A stretch of 64,000 nucleotides of DNA, taken from NCBI RefSeq assembly GCF_014192415.1, contig NZ_JACHXY010000001.1, forward strand, positions 62,001-126,000, given 5' to 3'. Made by a program: the position numbers and the translations under genes. This document shows, piece after piece, positions 26,811 to 36,797 of the stretch. Position 1 is the stretch's first letter. Every line of letters begins with the position of its first letter. The DNA comes from Microbacterium proteolyticum. Its GTDB lineage: Bacteria > Actinomycetota > Actinomycetes > Actinomycetales > Microbacteriaceae. The notes under the pieces were generated by a model. It was not told the DNA's origin and ran no database searches. It saw only the letters and a program-made list of their open reading frames with translations.

Positions 26811-26917
26811 CGTGCTCCCTTCCGGGCCGACCGCGCGGCTCGGCCCGGTGAAGTCTAGCCATGCCGCGCGCGCGGTGCGGGACACGCGGGTCCCGGTACG
26901 GCCGGAAACCGTGCGGA

Positions 26918-26923
26918 TAGACT
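26918..26923 (+). promoter_or_regulatory. Candidate -10 box of fadD15
   Basis: TAGACT lies 43 bases before the fadD15 GTG, giving a short leader that contains the AAGGAG binding site. The -35 is not recognisable. Confidence 0.4.
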
Positions 26924-26966
26924 CGACGCACCGCTCGACGTTCTTTCCGGTGCCGAAGGAGTTACC

Positions 26967-28793
26967 GTGATCCAGTTCGACCTTCCCCTCATCGTCCCCG
27001 CAGATCCGGACGCCAACGCGTCCGACCTCCTGGCCGACCGTGTTCGGGCCACCCCCGACCGCCCCCTCTTCGCCGTCCCCGACGCCGGCGGATGGCGCGA
27101 CGTGACCGCCGCGGAGTTCGAGCGGCAGGTCATCGTCCTGGCGAAAGGGTTCGTCGCCGCGGGGGTGCAGCCGGGTGAGAAAGTCGCCTTCATCGCGCGC
27201 ACCACGTACGACTGGACGCTCGTGGACTTCGCCCTGTTCTACGCCGGCGCCGTGATGGTGCCCGTCTACGAGACGAGCTCCCCGGCGCAGATCTCATGGA
27301 TCCTGGCGGATTCGGGCGCCATCGCCGTGGTACTCGAGTCGGCCGAACATGCCGAGCGGCTCGACGAGGTGCGCAGCGACGTTCCCCTCGTGCGCGAGGT
27401 GTGGGCCATGCACGCGGGCGACCTCGACGCGCTCGTGGCGAAGGGAACGCACATCACCGACGAGGAGATCGAGCGGCGCCGTCACCTCGCGAAGGCGTCG
27501 GATGTGGCCACCCTCATCTACACCTCGGGCTCGACCGGGCGGCCCAAGGGCTGCGTGCTCGTGCACAGCAACTTCGTCGAACTGGCGCGCAACTCCGCCA
27601 AGGCGCTGCACGAGGTCGTCGAGACGGAGGGCGCGTCCACGCTGCTGTTCATCACGACGGCTCACGTGTTCGCGCGCTTCATCTCACTGTTGAACGTGCA
27701 CGCCGGGGTGAAGACGGGCCATCAGCCCGATACGAAGCAGCTCCTCCCCGCGCTCGGCTCGTTCCAGCCCACGTTCCTCCTCGCCGTTCCGCGCGTGTTC
27801 GAGAAGGTCTACAACTCCGCCGAGCAGAAGGCGGAGGCCGGCGGCAAGGGCAAGATCTTCCGCGCGGCCGCGGACGCCGCGATCGATCATTCGCAGCGCC
27901 TGCAGGACGGCAAGAAGATCCCGCTCGGACTGAAGCTCAAGTTCGCGCTCTTCGACAAGCTCGTCTACTCCAAGCTCCGGGATGCCATGGGTGGCCGGGT
28001 CGTCTACGCGGTGTCGGGATCGGCCCCGCTCGGCCCGCGTCTGGGTCACTTCTTCCGCAGCCTCGGCGTCGTCATCCTCGAGGGGTACGGCCTCACCGAG
28101 ACCACCGCCCCCGCCACGGTGAACCTGGCCACGAAGTCCAAGATCGGCACCGTCGGCCCCGTGCTGCCGGGCGTCGGCGTACGACTGGCCGACGACGGCG
28201 AGATCCAGGTGCGCGGTATCAACGTCTTCCGCGAGTACTGGCAGAACCCCGAAGCCACGGCCGAGGCGTTCGACGGCGAATGGTTCAAAACGGGCGACAT
28301 CGGAGCCTTCGACAGCGACGGGTTCCTCACCATCACGGGCCGAAAGAAGGAGATCATCGTCACGGCCGGTGGCAAGAACGTCGCCCCCGCGGCGCTCGAG
28401 GATCCCATCCGCGCCAACCCGATCGTCGGACAGGTCGTCGTGGTGGGCGACCACAAGCCCTTCATCGCGGCGCTGGTGACCCTCGACTCCGAGATGCTGC
28501 CGACGTGGCTCGCCAACAACGGCCTTCCCTCCGACATGTCGCTCACCGATGCGGCCGAGAACGAGAAGGTGCGCGCCGAGGTGCAGGCTGCCGTCGACCG
28601 CGCCAACACCCGTGTGTCGCGCGCGGAGTCGATCCGCAAGTTCACGATCCTCCCCACCGAGTGGACCGAGGCCAGCGGACATCTGACGCCCAAGATGAGC
28701 ATCAAGCGCAACGTCATCGTGTCCGACTACGCCGACGCCATCGAAGACCTCTACGCCGTACCGGTGAACACGACCAACGTGTCGCTGCCCTGA
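26967..28793 (+). CDS. fadD15: Long-chain fatty acid-CoA ligase (FadD15-like)
   Basis: The 608-residue AMP-forming ligase activates fatty acids through an acyl-adenylate. It has the P-loop-like A3 motif YTSGSTGRPKGC (about 178-189), LEGYGLTET (about 370-378), FKTGDIGAFD, and ITGRKKEIIVTAGGKNVAP, with the catalytic lysine expected near the C-terminus (HLTPKMSIKR). An AAGGAG box precedes the GTG start. The gene falls in the Rv2187 position, downstream of the plsC-like gene in the same conserved neighbourhood. Confidence 0.93.
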   Translation: MIQFDLPLIVPADPDANASDLLADRVRATPDRPLFAVPDAGGWRDVTAAEFERQVIVLAKGFVAAGVQPGEKVAFIARTTYDWTLVDFALFYAGAVMVPVYETSSPAQISWILADSGAIAVVLESAEHAERLDEVRSDVPLVREVWAMHAGDLDALVAKGTHITDEEIERRRHLAKASDVATLIYTSGSTGRPKGCVLVHSNFVELARNSAKALHEVVETEGASTLLFITTAHVFARFISLLNVHAGVKTGHQPDTKQLLPALGSFQPTFLLAVPRVFEKVYNSAEQKAEAGGKGKIFRAAADAAIDHSQRLQDGKKIPLGLKLKFALFDKLVYSKLRDAMGGRVVYAVSGSAPLGPRLGHFFRSLGVVILEGYGLTETTAPATVNLATKSKIGTVGPVLPGVGVRLADDGEIQVRGINVFREYWQNPEATAEAFDGEWFKTGDIGAFDSDGFLTITGRKKEIIVTAGGKNVAPAALEDPIRANPIVGQVVVVGDHKPFIAALVTLDSEMLPTWLANNGLPSDMSLTDAAENEKVRAEVQAAVDRANTRVSRAESIRKFTILPTEWTEASGHLTPKMSIKRNVIVSDYADAIEDLYAVPVNTTNVSLP

Positions 28794-28803
28794 CGACGAC
28801 GCG

Positions 28804-28840
28804 GAACGGCCCGGCTCCCCCTCGGGGGGCCGGGCCGTTC
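28804..28840. terminator. Intrinsic terminator after fadD15
   Basis: GAACGGCCCGGC pairs perfectly with GCCGGGCCGTTC around a 13-base loop that can pair further, starting 11 bases past the stop. The element is symmetric and could also serve def, which ends about 125 bases away on the other strand. Confidence 0.82.
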
Positions 28841-28965
28841 TCCGTCGCGGCGGTGACAGCACACGACCTTCGCGATGCGCACGACCTCGGCGCTTCGGGA
28901 GGAGACCGGGTTGCCCCTGGGCGCATGGCTGAGCATCCACCCGATCTGATGCGACGGCGTGCGGG

Positions 28966-29457
28966 TCAGAACCAGTCGCTCTCGCGCACCTGGCGCATCG
29001 CCTCGCGACGCGTGTCGGCGGGCAGACGCGAAAGGTAGAGCATCCCGTCGAGGTGATCGGTCTCGTGTTGCAGGGCCTGCGCCAGCAGTCCCTCACCCTC
29101 CAGCACCACCTCGGCGCCGTCGAGGTCGATGCCCACGACCTTCGCCCACGGGTAGCGGATGGCATCGTGCCAGAGACCCGGGACCGAGAGGCATCCTTCT
29201 CCCACCGCCTCCGGCTCGCCACGCGTCTCGACGAGAACGGGGTTCAGCACGTACCCCACGTCGCCGTCGATGTTGTAGCTGAAGGCCCGCAGGCCCACCC
29301 CGATCTGAGGGGCGGCCACCCCGGCACGACCGGGCAGCTCGACGGTGTCGATCAGGTCCTGCACGAGGGCACGGACGCCGTCGTCGATCTGATCGATGGG
29401 CGCGCTGACGGCGCGCAGAACCGGGTCGCCGAACAAGCGGATCGGACGCACGGTCAT
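28966..29457 (-). CDS. def: Peptide deformylase
   Basis: The 163-residue metalloenzyme removes the N-formyl group from new proteins. All three motifs are present: [11 protein letters not shown] (motif I), GEGCLSVPG with the metal Cys (motif II), and QHETDHLDG with the HExxH metal site (motif III). The ATG overlaps the TGA of the upstream MinD-like gene by four bases, an unusual coupling of a housekeeping enzyme to a giant ParA-type ATPase. Confidence 0.96.
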   Translation of the reverse strand: MTVRPIRLFGDPVLRAVSAPIDQIDDGVRALVQDLIDTVELPGRAGVAAPQIGVGLRAFSYNIDGDVGYVLNPVLVETRGEPEAVGEGCLSVPGLWHDAIRYPWAKVVGIDLDGAEVVLEGEGLLAQALQHETDHLDGMLYLSRLPADTRREAMRQVRESDWF

Positions 29458-32072
29458 GCGGCGGCCACCGGTGATCGCAGTCCCTCCACCACGGCAGCGG
29501 CGAGCTCACGCGCCGCCTGCCGCGTCGAGGGCTGCAGGTCGCGGAAGGTGATGGCGCTGCCCGCGGCGATGCGTGCGTCGTACGGCATCCGGATGACGGT
29601 GCGCACCCGCGAGCGGAAGTGCGCCTCGAGTTCGCTCTCGCGCACGAGTGGGGTGCCCGGCCGCGAATTGTTCAGCACCACCACGGCATCGCGCACGCGC
29701 GCAGAGTACCCGTTGGTCTCGAGCCAGGTGAGGGTCTCGGATGCGAGGCGGGCCTCGTCGACGGAGAGGCCCGCCACGATCACGACCGTGTGGGCGAGTT
29801 CGAGCGTCGCCCCCATCACCGAGTGGACGATCCCCGTGCCGGTGTCAGTCAGCACGATCGAGTAGTAGTGCGCGGCCACGTCGGCGACGCGTCGGTAGTC
29901 ATCGTCGCTGAACGCCTCCGACACCCGCGGATCCGCATCGGATGCCAGCACGTCGAGGCGGGTGGCGTCACGGGCCACGATCGAGGAGACGTCGTGGTAA
30001 CCCGCGACCTCGTCGTGGGCGCGCACGAGATCGCGCACGGTGCGGCCGTTCGGTCGACCCACCCGGTCGGCGAGCGTGCCGCGGTCGGGGTTGGCGTCGA
30101 CGGCGATGATGCGGTCGTCACGCGCATCGGCGAGAGCCATTCCCAGCAGCGACGTGACGGTGGTCTTTCCCACTCCGCCCTTGCGCGAGAGCACCGGCAC
30201 GAAGCGCGCGCCACCGGTGAGGGGTGCGGCGATCCGCTGATCGAGGTCTTTGCGGTCACGGGCACGACGCCCGTCGCCGAGATTGATGCGGTGTCCGGAC
30301 ACCGAGTAGACCAGCTGCTGCCAGAGTCCTTCGGGCTCGGGCTTGGAGATCTGGCGCGGGTCGAGCAGACGGTCCGCGGTGAGCAGGTCGGAGCTCTCGC
30401 GGGCGTCGTCGATCTGGCCGATGCGCTTCGACGTCAGCGTGACCTCGGGCGCGGGCGTGCGGACGCGTTCCACCGCGTGCGCGCGGTCGGCGCGCGCGGC
30501 CTCGTCGGCGGCGCGTGCGGACTCATCGGCCTGGTGCGCGCCGCGGCGCGTGAGCGGGACGGTACCGATGGCACCCGTCGCCGCGCGCTCGGCACGAGTG
30601 GCGGGCACGGGCCCGGTCGCCGGCGCCGGGTCGGATGCGGCCGCACCGGGGCCGGTCGCGGGAGCCGTCGCCGATGCGGCGATCTCCCCCGTCGCGGGAG
30701 TGGTCGACGCGGGGGTGGATACCGGGCCGGTCGCCTCGGCGCCGGTGCGACGCGGTGCCGGGTCCGTCGTCGCAGACGGTGCCGCGCTCGGCGGTGCGGT
30801 CGCATCCGCCTCAGGGGTTTCCTTCTCGGATGCCACGTCGTCCTCCTCAGGGGCCGTTGCCGACTCGGTCGCGGGCTCGTCCGGCGCGCCCGCGGATGCG
30901 GACACGGCGTCGTTCTCGTCGGTGCGGCTTCGATCGGAAGCCGGGACCCACGGCGCGCGGGTGAGAGCAGTGCCGCCCGCCGCGGCATCGTGCACGTCGG
31001 GGGCGTCCGAGCCCTCGGGGGCTTCCTCGAGGCCGAGGGTGCTCTCCGTGATCGGGGTGTCGAGCACACTCATCCCGGACACGTCGTCGGGATCCGCCGC
31101 ATCGGCCTCGAACAGTTCGACATCGTCGACGATCTCGGCGTCGTGCAGATCGGCCGCGTGGACGTCTTGCTGCGCATCTGCATGGTCGTTCACGGCGGCG
31201 TCCTCGCCGGACCCCTCGGCCGCGTCGCGACCATGGTCACCCTGATCGGCGTCATCCGGAGCGTGCGTCTCGTTCGCAGACGCTTCCGCCCCCTCGTGGG
31301 CGTCCGGCGTGTGGGCGTCTGCCCCGGAGAACTCCCGGAGCTCGGCGGCATCCGGCTCGAGCGTGTCGGCGCGCTCAGTGTCGTGAGAACCGGCGTGCTC
31401 GTCGGTGATCTCGGCCTCGTGCGTCTCGGCGATCTCGTCGGCGTGGTCCGCGACGGGCGTTCTGGCGTCGTGGACGTCGGGGTGCTCCCCGTCGTAGGCG
31501 TCGGCGTGCTCCCCGTCGTGCGTCTCGCCGGGCTCAGCCTCGTAGGCGTCGGCGTGTTCCCCGTCGAGCTCCGCATCACGCGTCTCGGCGTACTCGGTGT
31601 GATGTGCGTCGTGCGCGACGTCGAACGTCTCCGCGTCCTCGACATGCGGAACGTCCGCGTGGGGAGTCTCGGCGCCGTGGTCGTCGTCGACGAGCTCGGC
31701 ATCCTGCACATCGTGGTTCTCGTCGCCGTACGCGGACACCGTGTCGTCGACGCCCTCGTGGGGCTCGAGGATGATGTCGCCGGTGGGCAGCGACTCGACG
31801 TGGTGGACCTGGGCGATCTCGCGATCGCCGTCGTCGGAGCGGCGCTCGATCGGGCTGTCGAGGAGGGCACGGTCGGGATCGTCGATGGGAATCTCGTCTT
31901 CGATCACGTCGTCGTCGATGTCGTCGTCGCTGGCCACGGGCAGGTCGACGTTGACCTGAGCGATGTGCCCACCGAGGATCGTGATGCTGGCGGTATCGAG
32001 GTTCCCGCTCTCGTCGAGGACGCCGTGCTCGGCGTTCTCGTCGGGGTTCGCGTCAGTGCGGTCGGGGGTCAC
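29454..32072 (-). CDS. Giant MinD/ParA-like ATPase with a His/Asp-rich disordered N-terminal half
   Basis: The 872-residue protein has a C-terminal deviant Walker ATPase (about 615-872) with [17 protein letters not shown] (P-loop Lys near 631), AVDANPDRG, and a switch-like VLTDTGTG. The preceding 610 residues are low complexity: acidic to about 90, then His/Asp/Glu-rich repeats such as [17 protein letters not shown] (about 100-330), then Ala/Thr/Pro-rich. The layout recalls mycobacterial EspI-type proteins, but no ESX genes are nearby. The GTG was chosen because GGAG lies six bases upstream; a TTG four codons earlier overlaps that site. Cellular role unknown. Confidence 0.85.
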   Translation of the reverse strand: MTPDRTDANPDENAEHGVLDESGNLDTASITILGGHIAQVNVDLPVASDDDIDDDVIEDEIPIDDPDRALLDSPIERRSDDGDREIAQVHHVESLPTGDIILEPHEGVDDTVSAYGDENHDVQDAELVDDDHGAETPHADVPHVEDAETFDVAHDAHHTEYAETRDAELDGEHADAYEAEPGETHDGEHADAYDGEHPDVHDARTPVADHADEIAETHEAEITDEHAGSHDTERADTLEPDAAELREFSGADAHTPDAHEGAEASANETHAPDDADQGDHGRDAAEGSGEDAAVNDHADAQQDVHAADLHDAEIVDDVELFEADAADPDDVSGMSVLDTPITESTLGLEEAPEGSDAPDVHDAAAGGTALTRAPWVPASDRSRTDENDAVSASAGAPDEPATESATAPEEDDVASEKETPEADATAPPSAAPSATTDPAPRRTGAEATGPVSTPASTTPATGEIAASATAPATGPGAAASDPAPATGPVPATRAERAATGAIGTVPLTRRGAHQADESARAADEAARADRAHAVERVRTPAPEVTLTSKRIGQIDDARESSDLLTADRLLDPRQISKPEPEGLWQQLVYSVSGHRINLGDGRRARDRKDLDQRIAAPLTGGARFVPVLSRKGGVGKTTVTSLLGMALADARDDRIIAVDANPDRGTLADRVGRPNGRTVRDLVRAHDEVAGYHDVSSIVARDATRLDVLASDADPRVSEAFSDDDYRRVADVAAHYYSIVLTDTGTGIVHSVMGATLELAHTVVIVAGLSVDEARLASETLTWLETNGYSARVRDAVVVLNNSRPGTPLVRESELEAHFRSRVRTVIRMPYDARIAAGSAITFRDLQPSTRQAARELAAAVVEGLRSPVAAA

Positions 32073-32093
32073 TGCAGTCTCCAAACGGGAAGA

Positions 32094-32109
32094 GGGCGCG
32101 AAAGCGCCC
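32094..32109 (-). terminator. GAAA/TTTC-loop hairpin after pyc
   Basis: GGGCGC and GCGCCC pair around a 4-base loop between the pyc stop and the MinD-like start, followed by a pyrimidine-rich TCTTCCCGTTT on the minus strand. It looks like a short, weak terminator; read-through into the next gene is likely. Confidence 0.5.
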
Positions 32110-32118
32110 CCTCCCAGG

Positions 32119-35100
32119 CTACTGCGACGGGCGGATCACCAGCAAAAGGTCTCCTGCTTCGACCTGTTGTGTGGTACCGATCGCGACACGCTCGACGACT
32201 CCGTCGACGGGCGAGGTGATGGCCGCCTCCATCTTCATCGCCTCGATGGACGCGACAGCCTGCCCCGCCGACACCCGGTCTCCGGGGCTCGCCTTCATGG
32301 TCACGACACCGGAGAAGGGCGCGGCGACCTGGCCGGGCTTGGAGGTGTCGGCCTTCTCGGCCTGGCGCGCCTCGACGTCGATCGAGCGGTCGCGCACGAA
32401 AACCGGACGCAGCTGACCGTTGAGGGTCGTCATGACCGTGCGCATGCCCTTGTCATCGGCGTCGCCGACGGCTTCGAGCCCGACGAACAGCTGCACGCCC
32501 CGCTCGATCTCGACGACGTGCTCGCCGCCCGCACGCAGCCCGTAGAGGTAATCGGCGGTGTCGAGCACGCTGAGGTCGCCGTAGTTCGCCCGCATCTCTT
32601 CGAACGTCCGGGTCGGGCCGGGGAACAGCAGGCGATTCAGGCGGGCACGCCGCTCTCCCGGCTCCCCCGCGAGGGCGGCGGTGTCATCGTCGGTGAGCGG
32701 GGTGACGCCGATCTTGGCGTCCCGGCCCGCGAGCACCTTGGAGCGGAACGGTTCGGGCCAGCCGCCCGGCAGGTCGCCGAGCTCGCCCGCCATGAACGAC
32801 ACGACCGAGTCGGGAACGTCGTACTTCTCGGGATTCTGCTCGAAGTCGGCCGGATCGGCCTTGACCGCTGCGAGGTGGAGGGCGAGGTCGCCCACGACCT
32901 TGGAGGACGGGGTCACCTTGGGCACGCGTCCGAGGATGCGGTCGGCGGCGGCGTACATGTCCTCGATGAGTTCGAAGTCGTCGGCGAGACCCAGGGCGAT
33001 GGCCTGCTGGCGGAGGTTCGACAGCTGCCCGCCCGGGATCTCGTGGCGGTACACGCGGCCCGTCGGACCGGCGAGGCCCGACTCGAAGGGGCGGTACAGA
33101 TGACGCACCGCCTCCCAGTACGGCTCGAGGTCGCTGACGGCCCCGAGGTCGAGGCCCGTGTCGCGCTCGGTGTGCGCAAGGGCGGCGACGAGCGCCGACA
33201 ACGACGGCTGGCTGGTGGTGCCCGCCATGGGCGCGGCGGCGACGTCGACGGCATCCGCCCCCGCCGTGGACGCGGCCAGCAGGGTGGCGAGCTGTCCGCC
33301 GGCGGTGTCGTGCGTGTGCACGTGGACGGGCAGGTCGAACCTCTCGCGCAGCGCCCAGACGAGCTTCGCCGCGGCGGTGGGACGCAACAGACCCGCCATG
33401 TCCTTGATGGCCAGGATGTGCGCGCCCGCGTCGACGATCTGCTCGGCGAGACGCAGGTAGTAGTCGAGGGTGTACAGGCTCTCGGCCGGGTCGAGCAGGT
33501 CGCCGGTGTAGCAGACCGCGACCTCGGCGACAGCGGTGCCGGTGGCGAGCACGGCGTCGATCGCCGGCCGCATCTGCGACACGTCGTTGAGCGCGTCGAA
33601 GATCCGGAAGATGTCGACACCGGATGCCGCGGCTTCCGCGACGAACGCGTCGGTGACCTCGGTGGGGTACGGCGTGTAGCCGACCGTGTTGCGTCCGCGC
33701 AGCAGCATCTGAATCGCGATGTTGGGTAGCGCGTCGCGGAGCGCGTCGAGACGCTCCCATGGGTCTTCGCCGAGGAAGCGCAGCGCGACGTCGTACGTCG
33801 CTCCACCCCACGCCTCGACCGAGAGCAGACCCGGGGTCAGGCGGGCGACGTGCGGGGCGACACGGACCAGGTCGCGCGTGCGCACGCGGGTGGCGAGCAG
33901 CGACTGGTGCGCGTCGCGGAACGTGGTCTCGGTGACGGCGAGGGCGGTCTGCTCGCGCAGCGCCCGGGCGAATCCTGCAGGGCCGAGCTCTTGCAGGCGC
34001 TGGCGGGATCCCGCCGGGGCGGGCGCTGCCAGGTCGAGACGCGGGAGCTTGGCGCCGGGGTCGATCGAGAGGGGGTTCTCGCCGTTGGGGCGGTTGACCG
34101 TGGTGTCGACGAGCCACGAGAGGACCTTGGTGCCGCGGTCCTTGGATTCGCGTCCGCGCAGCAGTTCGGGACGCTCGTCGATGAACGAGGTGCTGAGATC
34201 GCCCGCGACGAAGGCCGGGTCGTCGAGCACGGCCTGCAGGAACGGGATGTTGGTCGACACCCCGCGGATGCGGAACTCGGCCAGGGCGCGACGGGCGCGC
34301 GCCACCGCGGCGGGGAAGTCGCGGCCACGGCACGACAGCTTCGACAGCATCGAGTCGAAGTGCGGGCTGACCTGGGATCCGGCAGCGGTGGTACCGCCGT
34401 CGAGGCGGATGCCGGCGCCGCCGGGCGAGCGGTAGGTCGTGATCTTGCCGGTGTCGGGGCGGAAGCCCTGCGTGGGGTCCTCGGTCGTGATGCGGCACTG
34501 CAGGGCGGCGCCCCGCAGATGGATGTCGTCCTGCAGGAGATGCAGGTCGGCGAGGGTCTGTCCCGCGGCGATCCGCATCTGCGACTGCACGAGGTCGACG
34601 TCGGTGACCTCCTCGGTCACGGTGTGCTCGACCTGGATGCGCGGGTTCATCTCGATGAAGACGACTTCGCCCGTACGGGGACCCGCTGTCTCGAGAAGGA
34701 ACTCCACCGTGCCCGCGTTCTGGTATCCGATCGAGCGGGCGAAGGCGACGGCGTAGCGGTGCAGGTCCTGACGCACCGCGTCGTCGAGATTGGGGGCCGG
34801 AGCGATCTCGATGACCTTCTGGTGGCGGCGCTGCACCGAGCAGTCGCGCTCGAAGAGGTGCACCGTCTCACCCGTGGCATCCGCGAGGATCTGCACCTCG
34901 ACGTGACGCGGGCGCTGCACGGCCTGCTCGAGGAACATCCGGGGATCGCCGAAGGCGCTCTGCGCCTCGCGCATCGCCTCGGCCAGCGCCGGGGCCAGCT
35001 CGCCCATGCTCTCGACGCGACGCATACCGCGCCCGCCACCACCCGCGACGGCCTTGGCGAAGATCGGGAAACCGATCTCGTCCGCCTGCGCCAGCAGAGC

Positions 35101-35526
35101 GTCGATGTCGTCGGACGCCGGCGTGGAGCGCAGCACCGGGACGCCGGCGGCGATCGCGTGCTCCTTGGCGGTGACCTTGTTGCCCGCCATCGACAGCACC
35201 TCGGCGGGCGGGCCGATGAAGGTGATGCCGTGAGCCGTGGCCTTCTCGGCGAGCTCCGGGTTCTCGGACAGGAAGCCGTACCCCGGGTAGATGGCATCCG
35301 CCCCGCACTCGCGCGCGACGCGGATGATCTCGTCGACGTCGAGGTAGGCGCGCACAGGATGACCGCGCTCGCCGATCTGGTAGGCCTCGTCGGCTTTGAG
35401 CCGGTGAAGCGACGCGCGGTCCTCGTAGGGGTAGACCGCAACGGTGCGGGCTCCCACCTCGTAGGCTGCGCGGAACGCTCGGATGGCGATCTCGCCGCGG
35501 TTGGCGACCAGGATCTTCGAAAACAT
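32119..35526 (-). CDS. pyc: Pyruvate carboxylase
   Basis: The 1135-residue single-chain biotin enzyme makes oxaloacetate from pyruvate. The biotin carboxylase domain (about 1-450) starts KILVANRGEIAIRAFRAA and has GGGGRGMRRV and EMNPRIQVEHTVTEE. The carboxyltransferase domain (about 530-830) has HTHDTAGGQ. The C-terminal biotinyl domain carries IEAMKMEAAI with the biotin Lys. The ATG is favoured over a GTG two codons earlier because GAGGT would overlap that GTG. Pyc feeds the TCA cycle, whose 2-oxoglutarate step is the target of GarA, encoded nearby. Confidence 0.97.
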   Translation of the reverse strand: MFSKILVANRGEIAIRAFRAAYEVGARTVAVYPYEDRASLHRLKADEAYQIGERGHPVRAYLDVDEIIRVARECGADAIYPGYGFLSENPELAEKATAHGITFIGPPAEVLSMAGNKVTAKEHAIAAGVPVLRSTPASDDIDALLAQADEIGFPIFAKAVAGGGGRGMRRVESMGELAPALAEAMREAQSAFGDPRMFLEQAVQRPRHVEVQILADATGETVHLFERDCSVQRRHQKVIEIAPAPNLDDAVRQDLHRYAVAFARSIGYQNAGTVEFLLETAGPRTGEVVFIEMNPRIQVEHTVTEEVTDVDLVQSQMRIAAGQTLADLHLLQDDIHLRGAALQCRITTEDPTQGFRPDTGKITTYRSPGGAGIRLDGGTTAAGSQVSPHFDSMLSKLSCRGRDFPAAVARARRALAEFRIRGVSTNIPFLQAVLDDPAFVAGDLSTSFIDERPELLRGRESKDRGTKVLSWLVDTTVNRPNGENPLSIDPGAKLPRLDLAAPAPAGSRQRLQELGPAGFARALREQTALAVTETTFRDAHQSLLATRVRTRDLVRVAPHVARLTPGLLSVEAWGGATYDVALRFLGEDPWERLDALRDALPNIAIQMLLRGRNTVGYTPYPTEVTDAFVAEAAASGVDIFRIFDALNDVSQMRPAIDAVLATGTAVAEVAVCYTGDLLDPAESLYTLDYYLRLAEQIVDAGAHILAIKDMAGLLRPTAAAKLVWALRERFDLPVHVHTHDTAGGQLATLLAASTAGADAVDVAAAPMAGTTSQPSLSALVAALAHTERDTGLDLGAVSDLEPYWEAVRHLYRPFESGLAGPTGRVYRHEIPGGQLSNLRQQAIALGLADDFELIEDMYAAADRILGRVPKVTPSSKVVGDLALHLAAVKADPADFEQNPEKYDVPDSVVSFMAGELGDLPGGWPEPFRSKVLAGRDAKIGVTPLTDDDTAALAGEPGERRARLNRLLFPGPTRTFEEMRANYGDLSVLDTADYLYGLRAGGEHVVEIERGVQLFVGLEAVGDADDKGMRTVMTTLNGQLRPVFVRDRSIDVEARQAEKADTSKPGQVAAPFSGVVTMKASPGDRVSAGQAVASIEAMKMEAAITSPVDGVVERVAIGTTQQVEAGDLLLVIRPSQ

Positions 35527-35594
35527 GCGCACCTCAGGTCGATCTGGCGGGGCTGAATGTGCTCACAGCCTAGGGGAAGGTAACGTGGACTCTT

Positions 35595-36407
35595 GTGCAC
35601 GTACTCTCCGTCAGCTCTCTCAAAGGCGGGGTCGGCAAGACGACCGTGACACTCGGGCTGGCTTCCGCAGCCTTCGCACGTGGCGTTCGCACTCTCGTCG
35701 TCGACCTCGACCCGCAATCCGACGTGTCGACCGGCATGGACATCTCGGTGGCCGGCCGTCTCAACATCGCCGATGTCCTGGCGAACCCGAAAGAGAAGGT
35801 CGTGCGTCAGGCGATCACCTCGAGCGGGTGGGCCAAGGTGCATCCCGGCACCATCGACGTGCTGATCGGCAGCCCGTCCGCCATCAACTTCGACGGTCCG
35901 CACCCGAGCGTCCGCGACGTCTGGAAGCTCGAGGAGGCCCTGGCCACCATCGAGAGCGAGTACGACCTCGTGCTCATCGACTGCGCCCCCTCGCTCAACG
36001 CCCTCACGCGCACCGCGTGGGCGGCCAGCGACCGCGTCGTGGTCGTCACCGAGCCGGGATTGTTCTCCGTCGCCGCCGCCGACCGCGCCCTTCGGGCCAT
36101 CGAAGAGATCCGTCGAGGCCTCTCGCCGCGCCTGCAGCCGCTCGGCGTGGTGGTCAACCGCGTGCGCCCGCAGTCGATCGAGCACCAGTTCCGCATCAAA
36201 GAACTGCGCGACATGTTCGGCCCCCTCGTGCTCAACCCGCAGTTGCCCGAGCGCACATCGCTCCAGCAGGCGCAGGGTGCCGCCAAGCCGCTGCACGTAT
36301 GGCCCGGCGATTCCGCGCAAGAGCTCGCCGCCGACTTCGACGCTCTCCTCGATCGGATCGTCCGCACCGGCCGCATCCCCGTCGCCAACGAGGCTCCCCA
36401 GGCCTGA
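35595..36407 (+). CDS. Orphan ParA-family ATPase
   Basis: The 270-residue protein is a minimal Par[21 protein letters not shown]-loop at residue 8, VVDLDPQSDVSTGMD, and VLIDCAPSLNALTRTAWAAS. ParA proteins bind DNA as ATP dimers and position cargo, usually with a ParB partner. No parB, scpA or scpB follows; a repeat field and regulators do. A TAACGT eight bases before the GTG may be a -10 box. It diverges from pyc across a 68-bp gap. Confidence 0.9.
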   Translation: MHVLSVSSLKGGVGKTTVTLGLASAAFARGVRTLVVDLDPQSDVSTGMDISVAGRLNIADVLANPKEKVVRQAITSSGWAKVHPGTIDVLIGSPSAINFDGPHPSVRDVWKLEEALATIESEYDLVLIDCAPSLNALTRTAWAASDRVVVVTEPGLFSVAAADRALRAIEEIRRGLSPRLQPLGVVVNRVRPQSIEHQFRIKELRDMFGPLVLNPQLPERTSLQQAQGAAKPLHVWPGDSAQELAADFDALLDRIVRTGRIPVANEAPQA

Positions 36408-36438
36408 GCCCGCTCCCCCGGCCGGGGGTGCCCGGGCG

Positions 36439-36505
36439 CGAGAAACGGCATCCGCGGGTAGAAACGCGCCGTCGAGGCGTTTCCGCCCGCCGATTGCGTT
36501 TCTCG
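36439..36505. repeat. 67-bp nested palindromic repeat, copy 1
   Basis: The unit has 9-base inverted ends (CGAGAAACG ... CGTTTCTCG) and an inner pair (GAAACGC ... GCGTTTC), so one strand can fold into a two-level hairpin. This copy differs from the others mainly in the short segments between the arms, some as compensatory-looking changes. It lies 31 bases after the orphan parA stop. Confidence 0.88.
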
Positions 36506-36565
36506 CCGGATGGCCCCGCCGATCGCGTTCAGCGCGGCACGCACGGCGCTACGCCTGCCGATGAT

Positions 36566-36632
36566 CGAGAAACGGCATCCGCCGGAGGAAACGCATCGTC
36601 ACGGCGTTTCCGCCCGCCGATCGCGTTTCTCG
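36566..36632. repeat. 67-bp nested palindromic repeat, copy 2
   Basis: Same length and arm sequences as copy 1 (CGAGAAACGGCATCC at the left end, GATCGCGTTTCTCG at the right). A right-end fragment, CCGATCGCGTT, lies alone at about 36529 between copies 1 and 2. Confidence 0.88.
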
Positions 36633-36645
36633 CCGGATCGCCCGG

Positions 36646-36712
36646 CGAGAAACGGCATCCACTGGAAGAAACGCATCGTCGAGGCGTTTCCGCCCGCCGA
36701 TCGCGTTTCTCG
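36646..36712. repeat. 67-bp nested palindromic repeat, copy 3
   Basis: Third full copy, starting exactly 80 bases after copy 2. Two degenerate right-end fragments (GATCGCGCTTCTCG near 36728 and CCGATCGCGTTCTCG near 36751) follow. The 439-bp gap between parA and the MerR gene holds these repeats and a terminator but no credible gene. Confidence 0.88.
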
Positions 36713-36797
36713 GGACCCGACCCTGCAGATCGCGCTTCTCGCCGCAGGCCCCGATCGCGTTCTCGCGGGGCGGCTGAAACGCCCCAGAGCGACGAAG

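Noticed and set aside
29619..32219. 866-codon open frame on the plus strand
   Set aside because: It mirrors the low-complexity MinD-like gene on the minus strand; its Val/Arg/Gly-rich text has no recognisable domain.
36439..36712. 67-bp repeats considered as a CRISPR or as tRNA-like genes
   Set aside because: Only three copies, irregular spacing, palindromic ends, no cas genes, and no cloverleaf or anticodon arm.
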